From: Wyeomyia smithii
Taxonomy: Eukaryota; Arthropoda; Insecta; Diptera; Culicidae
Reading direction: 5' to 3'
Length of the DNA stretch: 64,000 nt
Assembly: GCF_029784165.1 (NCBI RefSeq)
Contig: NC_073696.1
Location: 192,494,498-192,558,497 of the forward strand
The position numbers and the translations under genes were made by a program. Below are positions 53,634 to 64,000 of the stretch, piece after piece. Under the pieces are notes generated by a model. It was given only the letters and a program-made list of their open reading frames with translations. It was not told the origin of the DNA and did not search any database. How positions within the stretch are numbered: position 1 is the first letter of the stretch; every line of letters begins with the position of its first letter.

Positions 53634-56581
53634 CTAAGACATGGCCTGCATAACGTGGTTCCGCCAATTCACTCGGTCCATGGCTGCCTGCCTCCAGTTC
53701 CGCGGGCACCCGGTACTTTGCAGATCGTGCTCCATCTGGTCCACCCATCTCGCTCGTTGCGCCCCTCGCCTTCTCGTTCCCGCCGGATTTGAAGCGAACA
53801 CCAATTTTGCAGGGTAGCTATCCGGCATTCTAGCTACATGCCCTGCCCAGCGTATCCTTCCAGCTTTAGCCACTTTCTGAATACTGGGTTCACCGTAGAG
53901 GCGCGCGAGCTCGTGGTTCATCCTACGCCTCCACACTCCGTTCTCCTGCACACCGCCAAAGATGATTCTTAGCACCCGACGTTCAAAAACTCCGAGTGCT
54001 CGCAAGTCCTCCTCGAGCATTGTCCACGTCTCATGCCCGTAGAGAACGACCGGTCTTATTAGCGTTTTGTACAGGATACACTTGGTGCGAAGACTCAGAT
54101 TATGCGACCGTAGTTTTTTATGGAGCCCATAGTAGGCACGACTTCCACTGATAATACGTCTCCTTATCTCCCGGCTGGTATCGTTATTCTCAGTTACCAG
54201 AGAGCCGAGGTACACAAACTCGTCGACCACCTCGAACTCATCCCCGTCGATTGTTACCGTATTGCCTAGGCGTGCCCTGTCGTGCTCGGACCCACCTGCA
54301 AGCATATACTTAGTTTTTGACGTATTATTCTTCAGTCCGATCCTATCTGCTCCACGTTTCAGTCGGGTTACTGGTCTGCCACCGTCTCAAATTTTCTGCC
54401 GACAATATCCACGTCATCCGCAAAGCAAATAAATTGACCTGATCTGTTGAAAATCGTGCCCCGCATGTCAAACCTCGCTCGTCTCATAACACCCTCTAGC
54501 GCGACGTTAAACAATAAGCAGGAGAGACCATCACCTTGTCGGAGCCCCCTGTGAGACTCGAATGGATCCGACGTTCCACCCAAAATTCTCACACAACACT
54601 TCACATCCTCCATCGTAGCCTTAATCAGTCTTGTCAGCTTCCCCGGGAAGCCGTTTTCGTCTAGAATTTTCCATAGCTCTTGTCGGTTTATTGAATCGTA
54701 TGCGGCTTTAAAATCGACGAAAAGATGGTGTGTAGGGACTCTAAACTCACGGCACTTTTGGAGGATCTGCCGCAGTGTAAAGATTTGGTCAGTCGTAGAC
54801 CGTCCTTCCATGAAGCCGGCCTGATAGCTTCCTACAAACCTGCTGGCTAATGGTGACAGGCGTTGGAAGATGACCTGGAAAAACACTTTGTAGGCGGCAT
54901 TCAGGACTGTGATCGCTCGATAGTTCTCGCAGTCTAGTTTGTCGCCCTTTTTGTATATGGGGCAGATAACCCCTTCTTTCCACTCCTCCGGTAGTTGTTC
55001 TGTTTCCCAGATCTCGACGATCAGCCGATGCAGCGAGCTAGCCAGTTTGTCGGGGCCCATCTTTATAAGCTCCGATGCCGTCTTTTCCGGCCGCTTTGTT
55101 GATCTTGAGCTGCCGGATCGCATCCTTAACTTCGCTTATTGTTGGGGGTGGCACATCTTCGTCGTTCGTTGCACCGACCACGTCTTCTCCGCTCCTGTTG
55201 TGGTCTCCTGCTTGCACGCCATTCAGGTGTTCATCGTAGTGCTGCTTCCACCTTCCACCTCACGATCATCCGTCAAAATGCCTCCATTCTTATCCCTACA
55301 CATTTCGGCTCGTGGGACAAAGCCTCTGCGGGATCCGTTGAGTTTTTGGTAGAACTTTCGTATTTCGTGTGTGCGGTGCAGCTGCTCGAGTTCTTCGCAT
55401 TCCTCCTCTTCCTGGCAACGCTTTTTTTCCTTGAAGAGTTGGACTTGCTGCCTCCGTTTCAGTCTATATCGCTCCACATTCTGACGGGTGGCTCTACGCA
55501 GCATTGTTGCCCGCGCTGCGTTCTTCTCGTCCAAAATCTGCCGACATTCTTCGTCAAACCACTCGTTACGTCGATTCGGTTGCACGTGTCCCAGGACTTC
55601 CTCCGCAGCACTGCTGATAGCTGTTCTCACGGCATTCCAGCGATCCCCTAGAGGGGCTTCTTCAAGCTCTCCCTCTTCTGGCAGTGCAGCTTCGAGCGAT
55701 GACGCGTACTGTGTTGCGATGTCGTGTTGCTTCAGTCGCGCGAGATTATACCGTGGCGGGCGACGGTACCGTATGTTATTTACAACGGATAGTTTTTGGC
55801 GTATCTTAACCATCACTAGGTAGTGATCCGAATCGATGTTAGCGCCTCGATGTGATCTGACATCGATAATGTCCGAGAAGTGCCGACCATCTATCAAAAC
55901 GTGGTCGATTTGTGTTTCTGTTCCATTCGGTGATCTCCAGGTGAGTCTCTGGTGGAGGCTATGCTGGAAGAAGGTGCTACGTATGGCCATGTTCTTGGAG
56001 GTGGCAAAGTCGATTAGTCTGAGGCCATTTTCATTCGTCAGCTAGTGTGCACTGAATCGTCCAATCACCGGTCTGTACTTCTCCTCCTGGCCAACCTGAG
56101 CGTTGTAATCCCCGATGATGATCTTGACATCATGTTTTGGGCAGCGGTCATATTCACTCTCCAACTGCGCGTAGAATTCGTCCTTGTCGTCATCGGTACT
56201 TCCGAGGTGTGGGCTATGCACGTTGATAATACTAATGTTGAAGAAACGGCCTTTGATCCTCAACCTGCACATTCTAGGGCTGATTGGCCACCACCCGATC
56301 ACCCGCTTCTGCATCTCTCCCATCACTATAAAAGCTGTTCCCAGCTCATGTGTGCTTCCACAACTCTGGTAGATGGTGTGACCATCCCTGTACGTACGCA
56401 CCATCGTTCCCTTCCAGCATACCTCCTGCAGCGCTACGATGTTGAACTTGCGGGTCTTCAATTCCTCGGAAAGCACGCGGGTACTTCCTAGGAAGTTGAG
56501 AGATCGGCAGTTCCATGTTCCGAGAATCCAATCATTAGTCCGTTTTCGTTGCCTAGGTCCTAGCCGATTGTTCCGGTTCAT
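53634..56581 (-). pseudogene. RTE-type LINE, endonuclease-reverse transcriptase, copy 2
   Basis: A nearly full-length pol of about 980 codons on the minus strand, in four open blocks. Block 1 (56581-56042): AP endonuclease, LGTWNCRSLNFLGSTR, ALQEVCWKG, IIIGDYNAQVGQEE; it ends at an in-frame TAG after RFSAH. Block 2 (same frame, 56041-55223): HVLIDGRHFSD and SDHYLV nuclease end, then a long charged linker. Block 3 (55123-54368): RT with ICPIYKKGDKLDCENYRAI, QAGFMEGRSTTDQIF, DFKAAYDSI, GLRQGDGLSCLLFN and FADDVD. Block 4 (54305-53634): thumb and tail, VVDEFVYLGSLVT, RWAGHVARM. RTE clade (JAM1-like in Aedes) is inferred from domain order and length; there is no gag. The catalytic motifs survive, but a TAG and two frameshifts inactivate it. 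Confidence 0.88.
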
Positions 56582-56995
56582 ACTTAACGTTATTGCGTTC
56601 GTTGCTGTTGTTTTTTAATGGTGCGGGCTTGCAAGGCCAGCGACCAACCCCACTATGTCGCAGGAGGGCCACCGTAGTGCCATTGTTTAGAGTCCCGGGC
56701 ACTAGCAGGACTTGGGAGGGACACTGCGTTACTTAGAACGCTTCTGTTGGTGTCGCTCCCAGGAAACTCCCTTCCGAGGAAGGAAGCCCCGCCCCCTGTC
56801 AGCATGCGACCAGCAGTCCCACCAGGGTTGGTTACCCGATCTTTCCACTGGTTACTCGCACATCAGTTGGTACCACGAGAAGGTAGGGGTACGGTAGCTG
56901 GAAGACTGAGGTTCACTAGTGGGACCTGTTATGCGCCTTTGGTCCAGTCATTAACCAACCTGAACCAAATCTATTTAAGGAGTAATAGTTAGTGG
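56582..56995 (-). other. Likely 5' leader of the RTE-type LINE
   Basis: GC-richer than the flanks, with several short GGGAC/GTCCC-type inverted motifs, and contiguous with the start of the pol frame on the minus strand. GC content falls sharply past about 56995, which I take as the edge of the element. No target duplication was identified. Confidence 0.45.
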
Positions 56996-58861
56996 TTTGG
57001 TTTATTGATCACGCAGCCGATCACACTACGTAAGAAATAAGATCTCTAAAAACTAAAAAGAATACTAAGTTGCGATGCAAGTAGCTCTGGCAACAGGATG
57101 TATCTCATGTGGTAAAAAGAGTTGAAACGAACAGATTGTTATCCTGTAGGTATCGCTCGGAAGATGTGACGGGGTGGTAGGTATCCAAATCAAGGCTAAT
57201 GCTGTGCTTTATTCTCTGCATCCTTCAGCTACATTTTAGTGTGAAGCTAAGTGGCTAGTTTGTGGTTTTTTCTCATTTGATGAAATCATTACAAAACATT
57301 TTTCCCTGTCATCCTGGGGCGTACATTATTTGATTCCGCGCTATGTTTGCTACTCTACTAAAGTTTTGACAGGTTAAACAGTAGGATAAAAATTTCAAAT
57401 CTATGAAAAAAAATACTACTTCCAGTTGATAGTCTTTTGATAGTATGTTCTTCCACGCTGTGCTTTACGTGGATTCGTAAACCACTATCGATAAATGTCC
57501 ATTTTAAACATGCCTCTGTGGGTGATGAAATATGCGAAAAAAGAAACCGAGAATGACGTAGGTACATCGAAAGATTTGTACACGAGGTTCATTTTTTCAC
57601 TTCGGAGAGCATGCAAAAATCACATGAAACGGAACGTAGGAATACTAGCATCTTAATTAAAGAGTTTTGTACACTACTTCTGGAGACTTCCATAAGTGAG
57701 TTGTTACAGTACGTGCTCTAAATTCAAACATACGGTTTCTTAGAAAAATAGATGCTGATCACACGTGAAAAAAGGGAACAAGTTAACCAGGGCTCGTTTT
57801 ATCACGGATAATGTTTTACGTGTCGTTTTTTTTGAAATATGAATGTTTGAGTCATTGACAATTCTGAAATTTTTCACTCAATATATATGACATGCCTAAC
57901 GGCTTCGTTAATTTACCCGCTCACCGCAAGTCATTGCAATTTGAACTTTCAACTATAGTTGCACACATTTATTAACCGTATGGCAGCTAGATGGGAAAAT
58001 GCTAAAAATAGTTTTGTATACAAATTACTATAGAATTACTGGATTCATAGATCTCCCATCGAGTACAGATGTTGATATCGAGCGATATGTTGTCTTGTAC
58101 GATTGTTGTAGTCGTTACTTATCTGTCATCATCGATATTAGTACAGTGTTTACAAACGAATATTAGCTGTACGGAATCGTGAAACCGAGGACAACATTGC
58201 ATTGTGCTTGTGCTGGTGCCTTTACTTTTAGGTGCGTTATTCTATACAATCATTATAATATGCTGAAGTTACAATGCTAAGAGCGTGAAACAAATTAAAC
58301 AACGAGAAGTAGATCGGTACAAATTTGAGAACTCGAAACAAGTGTTAATGTGCCTGTTTTCTAATTCAAAGTGTAAAAATGAATAATAACGCTGCAGATG
58401 AATTAAGTGTGTATTATCAAATATGCACATGCCAGTATACACACAATTAATTAAACGGCACAAAAAGTCGTTATCAGTGCTGTGCCAACAAAGTTTCATC
58501 AAACCAGTGCTGGAAATTTAAAATACCGGTTTTGCAGCAAATTTCTCTGGTTTATAAACACCTTCTAATCAAAAGCTGATACACGATAATGTAGTTATTA
58601 TCACAGAACAGTACTATAGCTCACATTTACTTATATTACCTATTTCTGAATGTCGTTTTCATAAAGCGTAAAAGAAAGCCCACACTTGCACACGTTTGTC
58701 AAACTTTCCTGAGAAGTTTCCGCCCTAAGTCATTGCTTTAAAAAATTTTTTGTTTAGACAGTTTGCGTCTTTAGAGAAAATTCTCGATTTGAGCGATACT
58801 ATTGCATACTAAATGATTTGCTTACTAATTATTTCAATTTATCTGAAATATCATGAAACAT
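56996..58861. other. Intergenic, no gene recognised
   Basis: AT-rich with no conserved frames. Short minus-strand frames at 57358-57567 and 58269-58502 have no motifs. Confidence 0.4.
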
Positions 58862-58946
58862 GTTCATTAAGCAGACAGTATATGAAGTAGAGAGAACGAA
58901 AATTGAGCGAACTGGAAATATGATACACATTTGGAAAAATGTACCG

Positions 58947-59019
58947 CATCCCGACGGGACTTGAACCCGCAATCTCCCTGTCTCCGGCATGGTGTTTTGA
59001 CCAATTAAACTACGGGGGA
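58947..59019 (-). other. tRNA-like module, copy 1
   Basis: 73 nt on the minus strand starting TCCCCCGTAGTTTAATTGG. It has a D-arm with GTTT/AAAC stem, an anticodon-like stem CCATG/CAGGG with one mismatch, loop CCGGAGA, and T-arm GCGGG-TTCAAGT-CCCGT. The B box is GGTTCAAGTCC. The acceptor stem pairs only in part and position 33 is C rather than U, with apparent anticodon GGA. This looks like a tRNA-derived Pol III promoter in a repeat rather than a working tRNA gene. Confidence 0.7.
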
Positions 59020-59140
59020 CGGTGGTACTGTTCCACAATCTATATCGTAACACATTCCGCTGCCGCCTTATTCTATTGCTCATCCCTAACTACACACACT
59101 GCTGTGCAAGCGTTATTTATAGACTGAAAGTAATGTCTCA

Positions 59141-59394
59141 TCACACACCAGGGGCGATTCGTCTCTAGGTGCAACCTGTGCATTGCACACGGGGACGCCA
59201 GGCAAAAAATTTATTTTAGACGCAAATTTATATCAATATTTTATTGGTTTTTAGTTTCACTTTCAAATAGTAACGACTAGAATGACTTGCGTGATTACGC
59301 GGACAAGATTGTGATCACTTCCTCAAATTGCGATTTTCAGAATTTGTAGTTGAACAGGCAGATTCAAAAGCCACGAGTCGCCCCTGTCACACAC
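59141..59394. mobile_element. hAT-type MITE, family 1 copy 2
   Basis: Element 59149-59386 (238 bp), ends CAGGGGCGATTCGT and ACGAGTCGCCCCTG, exact duplication TCACACAC (59141-59148, 59387-59394). The uninterrupted relative at 60023-60060 shows a single TCACACAC between the same flanks (GTGTGTGA on the plus strand), which proves the insertion. Inverted orientation relative to the copy at 37-297. Confidence 0.95.
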
Positions 59395-59647
59395 AGAAGA
59401 GTCAGCTGATGCTGATAACTCTTATAGACCTGTGTGGTCGAACCCAAAGTCAGTCTGGTGATATTTCCAGTTCGCTTAATTTTCGTTCTCTCTACTTCAT
59501 ATACTGTCTGCTTAATGAACTTGCGTGTTAACGGGAAAAAGCTGTTGTTAAAAAATAGAAATTCAGTTCGAAAAATTCAGCCCGTACGGAGCACCTTCCG
59601 TAGTTGTGTCGCACTTGCAAGCACGACGCAGACCAGACTGACTTTGG

Positions 59648-59983
59648 TCTCGACCCAGCGTTGCCAGGTCATTTTTTAAAAAATCTGGAAAAGGCAAAAT
59701 AAAAATCTGGAAAAAATCTGGCAGTCATTTCGTGGGGTGAAAGGTTAATTTTTCGGATAAAAGTCATGGTGTACGCAAAATTTGAGGTGACAAAATTGCA
59801 AAATTTCGCGCCAAAATTGAAGTGATGACCTTTTTGCGGAACAGAGAAAATAAAATCTGGATAAAATCTGGATCATCCATGAAAAATCTGGATAATTTGA
59901 CATCAAAGCTGTTTACCTGGATACATGTCCAAAAATCTGGATAATCCAGCTAAATCTGGATACCTGGCAACGCTGTCTCGACC
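59648..59983. mobile_element. hAT-type MITE (CAGCGTTGCC family), complete
   Basis: Element 59656-59975 (320 bp) with ends CAGCGTTGCCAGGT and ACCTGGCAACGCTG and an exact 8-bp duplication TCTCGACC (59648-59655, 59976-59983). Copy 1 of the host repeat shows the corresponding undivided site (minus strand GTTCGACCACACAGG near 59435). AAAATCTGGA/C motifs are repeated inside. Confidence 0.93.
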
Positions 59984-60153
59984 ACACAGGTCTATAAGAG
60001 TTATCAGCATCAGCTGACTCTTCTGTGTGTGATGAGACATTCCTTTCAGTCTATAAATAACGCTTGCACAGCAGTGTGTGTAGTTAGGGATGAGCAATAG
60101 AATAAGGCGGCAGCGGAATGTGATACGATATAGATTGTGGAACAGTACCACCG

Positions 60154-60226
60154 TCCCCCGTAGTTTAATTGGTCAAAACACCATGCCGGAGACAGGGAGA
60201 TTGCGGGTTCAAGTCCCGTCGGGATA
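60154..60226 (+). other. tRNA-like module, copy 2
   Basis: Plus-strand counterpart of 58947-59019, identical except at its very end (GGGATA against GGGATG). Same reasoning applies: intact A and B boxes, imperfect acceptor stem, C33. Confidence 0.7.
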
Positions 60227-60652
60227 GTTTAAGACCGCTTCCTCTTCTGGAAGGGAGGGGTCCCATACAAATGAAACATAAATTTCTGCACAACTCAGGA
60301 ACAAACCAAGCAAATTAAACCGAATTTGGCATGTGGATGTTTTAAAGGGTAACAAATATGTCCATAATAGTTGAACGCCCCTTCCTTTTCTGAAAAGGAG
60401 AAATTCCATACAAATGCAACACAAATTTTTGCACATCTCGAGAACTAACTGAGTAAAGGGAACCAAATTTAACATGTGAATGTTTTTAGGGGTAACAAAT
60501 ATGTCCATAATGGTTCGACACCCCTCCCTTTTCTGGAAGGGAGGGGTTCCATACAAATGAAACACAAATTTCTGCAAATCTCGAGAGCTAACCAACTAAA
60601 TGGAACCAAATTTGGCAGGTGAATGTTTTTAGAGGTAACAAATATGTTTCAT
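60224..60652 (+). repeat. 143-bp minisatellite, three units
   Basis: Units begin near 60224, 60367 and 60510 and contain CCATACAAATGAAACA, GAACCAAATTTGGCA-like and GGTAACAAATATGTCCATAA. Spacing between TCCATAATAGTT (60361) and TCCATAATGGTT (60504) is 143 bp. The minus strand happens to be open for 128 codons through all units (60595-60209). Confidence 0.88.
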
Positions 60653-61116
60653 AATCGACCTCAGGCAACATTTTGGATTGTAAGATGGCAACTTCCGGTT
60701 TCTGGAGAACAGCCAAAAATGGCCGATTTCCACCCAATATAACAATATCCGGATCTAGAATGATACACAGGAGCTAAAATCGACCACAGATACCATTTTG
60801 AATTCTAAGATGGTGACTTCCGGTATTGGGTGTTATTCGATCATTTTCGGCTGTCTCCCAGGAACATGTGCTTCCAGAAGAGGGAATTTGTTACCTCTAA
60901 AAACATTCAAGCAGAATGACGCTCAGAGGCCAGAAATTATCTTAAATACCATTTAAAATAACCAAATACCATCCAATATGAGTATCTCTGGAACCAGAAT
61001 GATGCAATGAGCTAACAATTGACCCTGGACACGATGGAACGTTCAAATAGTAAGATACCACATTTAAATTATGGCCACATATGAGCAAGATCGCGCCAAA
61101 TCACCGATGGTCGAAT
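60653..61116. repeat. Short diverged repeats with AAGATGGxxACTTCCGG
   Basis: Two diverged phrases, TAAGATGGCAACTTCCGGTT and TAAGATGGTGACTTCCGGTA, about 120 bp apart, each followed by GGCCGATTT/CGGCTGTCT-type text, show an old tandem repeat. No coding sequence. Confidence 0.5.
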
Positions 61117-61119
61117 ATT

Positions 61120-62402
61120 GACCATTTTTGATTTGAATGAAACTTTGCACACGTATTTGGCTCAGCAAACTGTGCATTTTCCACAGATGGAGCGATTTTT
61201 TACACTCATGAGTTACATTCTAAAAGGGCGTATGCCTTTTGGCATAGATTTTATTCGAAGCATTGTAGCCCAGAAACCGTTGGTTGTATAGAAAAACTGT
61301 CTGAGAATGAGTTGCAGGGAATTAAAAATGCATCATAAAAAAATATACACTGTTTGTACACGAATCACAAATTGATAAAGACGTATTAAAATGAGCTTGA
61401 CTGTTCAATATTTTTAATTTTGCAATAACGTTCTCGTTTAATTTGCGTAAGCTTGATGAGCACCGATGATCAGGAAAGGGTTTACAGCATTTGGGCTTGG
61501 TGTATTCCATTTTCACTTTATTCATCTTCACAAAATGCAAACTGTTACTAACACATCTAGAGTAGTGCAATCGTATTTATATACGAAAACAGATATTATA
61601 GGTAACCCAGTAGTTATTGGTTCCGTACTTTACAAACAGTTATTATTAGTAAACAAGTAGGTAGTGTTGCACGACAAACATACGTGTAGGTAAGCTAAGG
61701 TACAGCCCCTGAGTTATTTACCCAATCGTTTTGTTGCCAAAGAATGAATTGTATATTTTTGATCAAGCATTCCAATGAACGTATGGTTTTTGCTGGAGAA
61801 CCTTGGACAAATTAAGAAAAACGTGTATTTTCCTAAATTTTAATAATTGTTCGAGCTTAAATTAGAAATAACTCGAAAACCAATGCCTTTAGAATGTTAA
61901 CTACCAAGAGCTTTTTGATTCAAAATGACTCTCTGCATCTTTTAAAATCATCAGAATACAAATATTTTGAAAAATGTTTGAATTAGAATTTTCATAAAAA
62001 AATTATTCTACCATAAAAAAATTATTTTTCATTTCTCCATCCTGGACTTTTTTTTAAAAGTTGTGTATTAACGTCAAGTTTCTTTTAAAAAAAATTCAAC
62101 TCTTTTTTTTTAAATTGAAATTTAATGTTTATTTTTAATTTATTTTGGTCAAAAAAAATTTTTTTTGTACAGTGTATATTTTTTTTATGATGCATTTTTA
62201 ATTCCCTGCAACTCATTCTCAGACAGTTTTTCTATACAACCAACGGTTTCTGGGCTACAATGCTTCGAATAAAACCTATGCCAAAAGGCATACGCCCTTT
62301 TAGAATGTAACTCATGGGTGTAAAAAATCTCTCCACCTGTGAAAAATGCTAAGTTTGCTAAGCCAAATACGTGTGCAATGTTTCATTGAAATCAAAAATG
62401 GT
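61120..62402. mobile_element. Foldback element with 240-bp arms
   Basis: The left arm 61120-61358 (GACCATTTTTGATTTGAATG start; AGGGCGTATGCCTTTTGGCA inside) is the inverted copy of 62164-62402 (TGCCAAAAGGCATACGCCCT inside). The 800-bp interior is AT-rich with long T runs and has no recognisable gene. No target duplication was found. Confidence 0.8.
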
Positions 62403-62504
62403 CGATTAAATTTTCGCGTATTTCCAGGCGATTTGATTGAAATGATTTCGCTCATATATCGTTTAAAGCAGGTATAGTTATAAATAGTCTTTGAATTTTT
62501 TTTC

Positions 62505-63600
62505 TTTCCATAACTTTAGAGCCGCATATCAAAATGTTATGAAGTTTGTTATTTGTAAGTTTGAGAGATGACTCGTTCGTATGGCAATAGTTATGTTCAA
62601 ATAAGTCATGTAATCTTTGACTTCGTTGTTTTATTAACAATTTAATACATAACGATTATCATCAAGTGAAAAAAGAACGTATAGGGCAGCCGACTTATGA
62701 AAGCACGTGTTCAATCATAATTCATTAGTTAACCCTAAAATAGCCCGCTCATCTGATAATAATATTGATCGAATCAGTTCTTTAGTTTCTGAGATAATGA
62801 AGTTTCATGATTTTCACATTTCTGTACATTACAGACGAAGTTACAGTTCGATTACAGTGAAATTCAATAGGGTGTTATACGGCAGCCAGACTTTTCATTT
62901 GACACTAATTTTGTGAAAATCGGGTCAGCCATCTCTGAGAAAAGTGAGTGAGTCCAAGTTGTCTCCGGAATATGTTCCTTTTCATAGCTGGATTTCACAT
63001 TTTTGAACATTACAGGCAAAGTAATAGTCCAATTGCAAAACAAATCAATAGGGTCTTATGGGGCAACTAGACCTTCCATTTTTATGAACCACCAATTTTA
63101 TGAAAATCAGTTCAGCCATCTCTGAGAAACATGGGTGAGATTAAACAGTCTTCAGAACACGTTTCTTTTCATAACTTTTGAACCACAACTTCAATCTTTA
63201 TAAAATTCAAAAGTTAAGGGTATTACAGGTAGCCCGTTCATTTGAAATCAATTTTGTTCTAATCGGTAGTGTAGTTTTTGAGATAATGATGTTTCATGAT
63301 TTTTACATTTTGATACATAACCTCCAAACTATAAATCCGATTACAATAAAATTTAATAGGGTCTTATAGGGCAACTAGACCGTTCATTTGCAATGAACTG
63401 CATGAAAATCGGCCCAGCCATCTCTGAGAAAAGTGAGTGAGAATAAAAATCTGCACATACACACACACACTCACACACATACAGAAAATGCTCAGCTCGT
63501 CGAGCTGAGCCGAGTGATATATACCATTCGGCCCTTTGGAGCACTTTTATACTTTCGGTTTTGCAAGTGATTGCTATACCTTTCTAGGAGAAAGGCAAAA
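62505..63600 (-). repeat. About 1-kb interspersed repeat, copy 2 (inverted)
   Basis: Inverted relative to 41719-42742: it starts, on the minus strand, at TTGCCTTTCTCCTAGAAAGG (63600) and carries the CA microsatellite (63453-63482) and GAGCTGAGCCGAGTGATATA. Internal paragraphs with CAGCCATCTCTGAGAAA recur at about 62927, 63113 and 63415. Confidence 0.85.
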
Positions 63601-63645
63601 AAGATTCTTTTGAATATTCATATCGTAATTATTTTTATTCTTTTA

Positions 63646-64000
63646 ATTGCCTTTCTCCTAGAAAGGTATAGCAATCACTTGCAAAACCGAAAGTATAAAA
63701 GTGCTCCAAAGGGCCGAATGGCATATATCACTCGACTCAGCTCGACGAGCTTAGCATTTTCTGTATGTGTGTGTGTATGTGTGTGTGTGTGTATGTGCAG
63801 ATTTTTATTCTCACTCACTTTTCTCAGAGATGGCTGGACCGATTTTCATGAAATTAATTGCAAATGAAGGGTCTTGTTGCCCCATAAGACCCTATTGAAT
63901 TTTATTGTAATCGGATTTTTAGTTTAGAGGTTATGTTTAAAAATGTGAAAATCACGAAACAAAAATATCTCAGAAACTACACAACCGATTTGAACAAAAT
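63646..64000 (+). repeat. About 1-kb interspersed repeat, copy 3 (cut by window end)
   Basis: Starts TTGCCTTTCTCCTAGAAAGG at 63646, head-to-head with copy 2 across a 45-bp AT-rich spacer (63601-63645), and continues to the edge of the window. The two arms are nearly identical in their first 200 bp. Confidence 0.85.

Larger units (their letters stand above)
58862..59520. mobile_element. Inverted-repeat element with tRNA-like core, copy 1
   Basis: About 60-bp inverted ends (58862-58922 and 59460-59520: GTTCATTAAGCAGACAGTAT on the left) enclose a minus-strand tRNA-like module at 58947-59019 and a body with GCTGCCGCCTTATTCTATTG. A hAT-type MITE (59149-59386) is inserted; without it the element is about 413 bp. 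Copy 2 in the other orientation is at 59633-60226. Confidence 0.75.
59633..60226 (+). mobile_element. tRNA-like repeat, copy 2 (truncated)
   Basis: Plus-strand copy of the body: CCAGACTGACTTTGG, then a MITE at 59656-59975, then ACACAGGTCTATAAGAGTTA through the tRNA-like module at 60154-60226. It lacks the GTTCATTAAG ends and stops at the end of the tRNA-like part, where the 143-bp minisatellite begins. It preserves the empty site for the MITE in copy 1. Confidence 0.75.

Noticed and set aside
53634..56581. Host gene similar to craniofacial development protein 2
   Set aside because: That name is commonly attached to LINE endonucleases; here the nuclease is followed by RT motifs on the same strand.
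58947..59019. A functional tRNA-Ser (GGA) gene
   Set aside because: The acceptor stem pairs poorly, position 33 is C, there is no long variable arm as tRNA-Ser requires, and the same sequence is part of a repeated element.

Overview
This window looks like a piece of a culicine mosquito nuclear genome, most likely Aedes. The evidence is short GT-AG introns in conserved single-copy genes, gene-poor AT-rich spacers packed with nested transposons, a tRNA-derived SINE at 33846-34199 that I recognise as Feilai-type (described from Aedes aegypti), and jockey-, RTE- and pogo/Tigger-type relics. Nothing here is bacterial, and there is no CRISPR array.

Host genes. Four conserved genes are well supported. 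10446-12098 (+) is a TBC1D10/whacked-type Rab GTPase-activating protein in three exons (364 aa). 14056-19317 (-) is the transcription elongation factor SPT6, a single 1753-aa exon, convergent with the TBC gene. 30419-31268 (-) is PIG-L, the GlcNAc-PI de-N-acetylase of GPI-anchor synthesis, in two exons (261 aa). 36009-39689 (+) is NAA25/psidin, the auxiliary subunit of the NatB N-terminal acetyltransferase, in eight exons, with an apparent one-base frame break in exon 2. A fifth, tentative gene is the 5' exon at about 43860-44513 (+), which ends in ATG CTG ATC AAA GAG TT before a consensus donor. It could be the first coding exon of a phosphatidylinositol transfer protein whose remaining exons I cannot find here. 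The genes are unrelated housekeeping functions; I see no operon-like or pathway linkage.

Mobile DNA. Bases 1-10000 hold a hAT-type MITE, a TA-flanked MITE, a pogo/Tigger transposase gene cut by a jockey-type LINE with a clean target duplication, and an internally deleted RNase H-bearing LINE. Bases 19600-26400 hold the most interesting object. It is a 5.56-kb two-gene DNA transposon (20472-26035) with an apparently intact spliced 676-aa transposase, a convergent partner gene, dense GAAGTTC-type subterminal repeats and a 2-bp TT target duplication. It is inserted in one arm of a foldback element about 1.16 kb long. Bases 26400-36000 and 40500-52000 are a patchwork of MITEs, seven of which across the window have exact 8-bp target duplications. 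This includes a three-level nest (Harbinger-like, then hAT-like, then SINE) at 32558-35748 and an inverted-repeat cluster at 50004-51850. Bases 52000-57000 carry two RTE-type LINE copies on the minus strand. Bases 58860-60226 carry two copies of a repeat with a tRNA-like module, each interrupted by a different hAT-type MITE, followed by a 143-bp minisatellite and large foldback repeats that run off the right edge.

Limits: all homology statements come from reading translated sequence and recalling family motifs, with no database search. Exon boundaries were placed by hand from GT/AG sites and phase bookkeeping.
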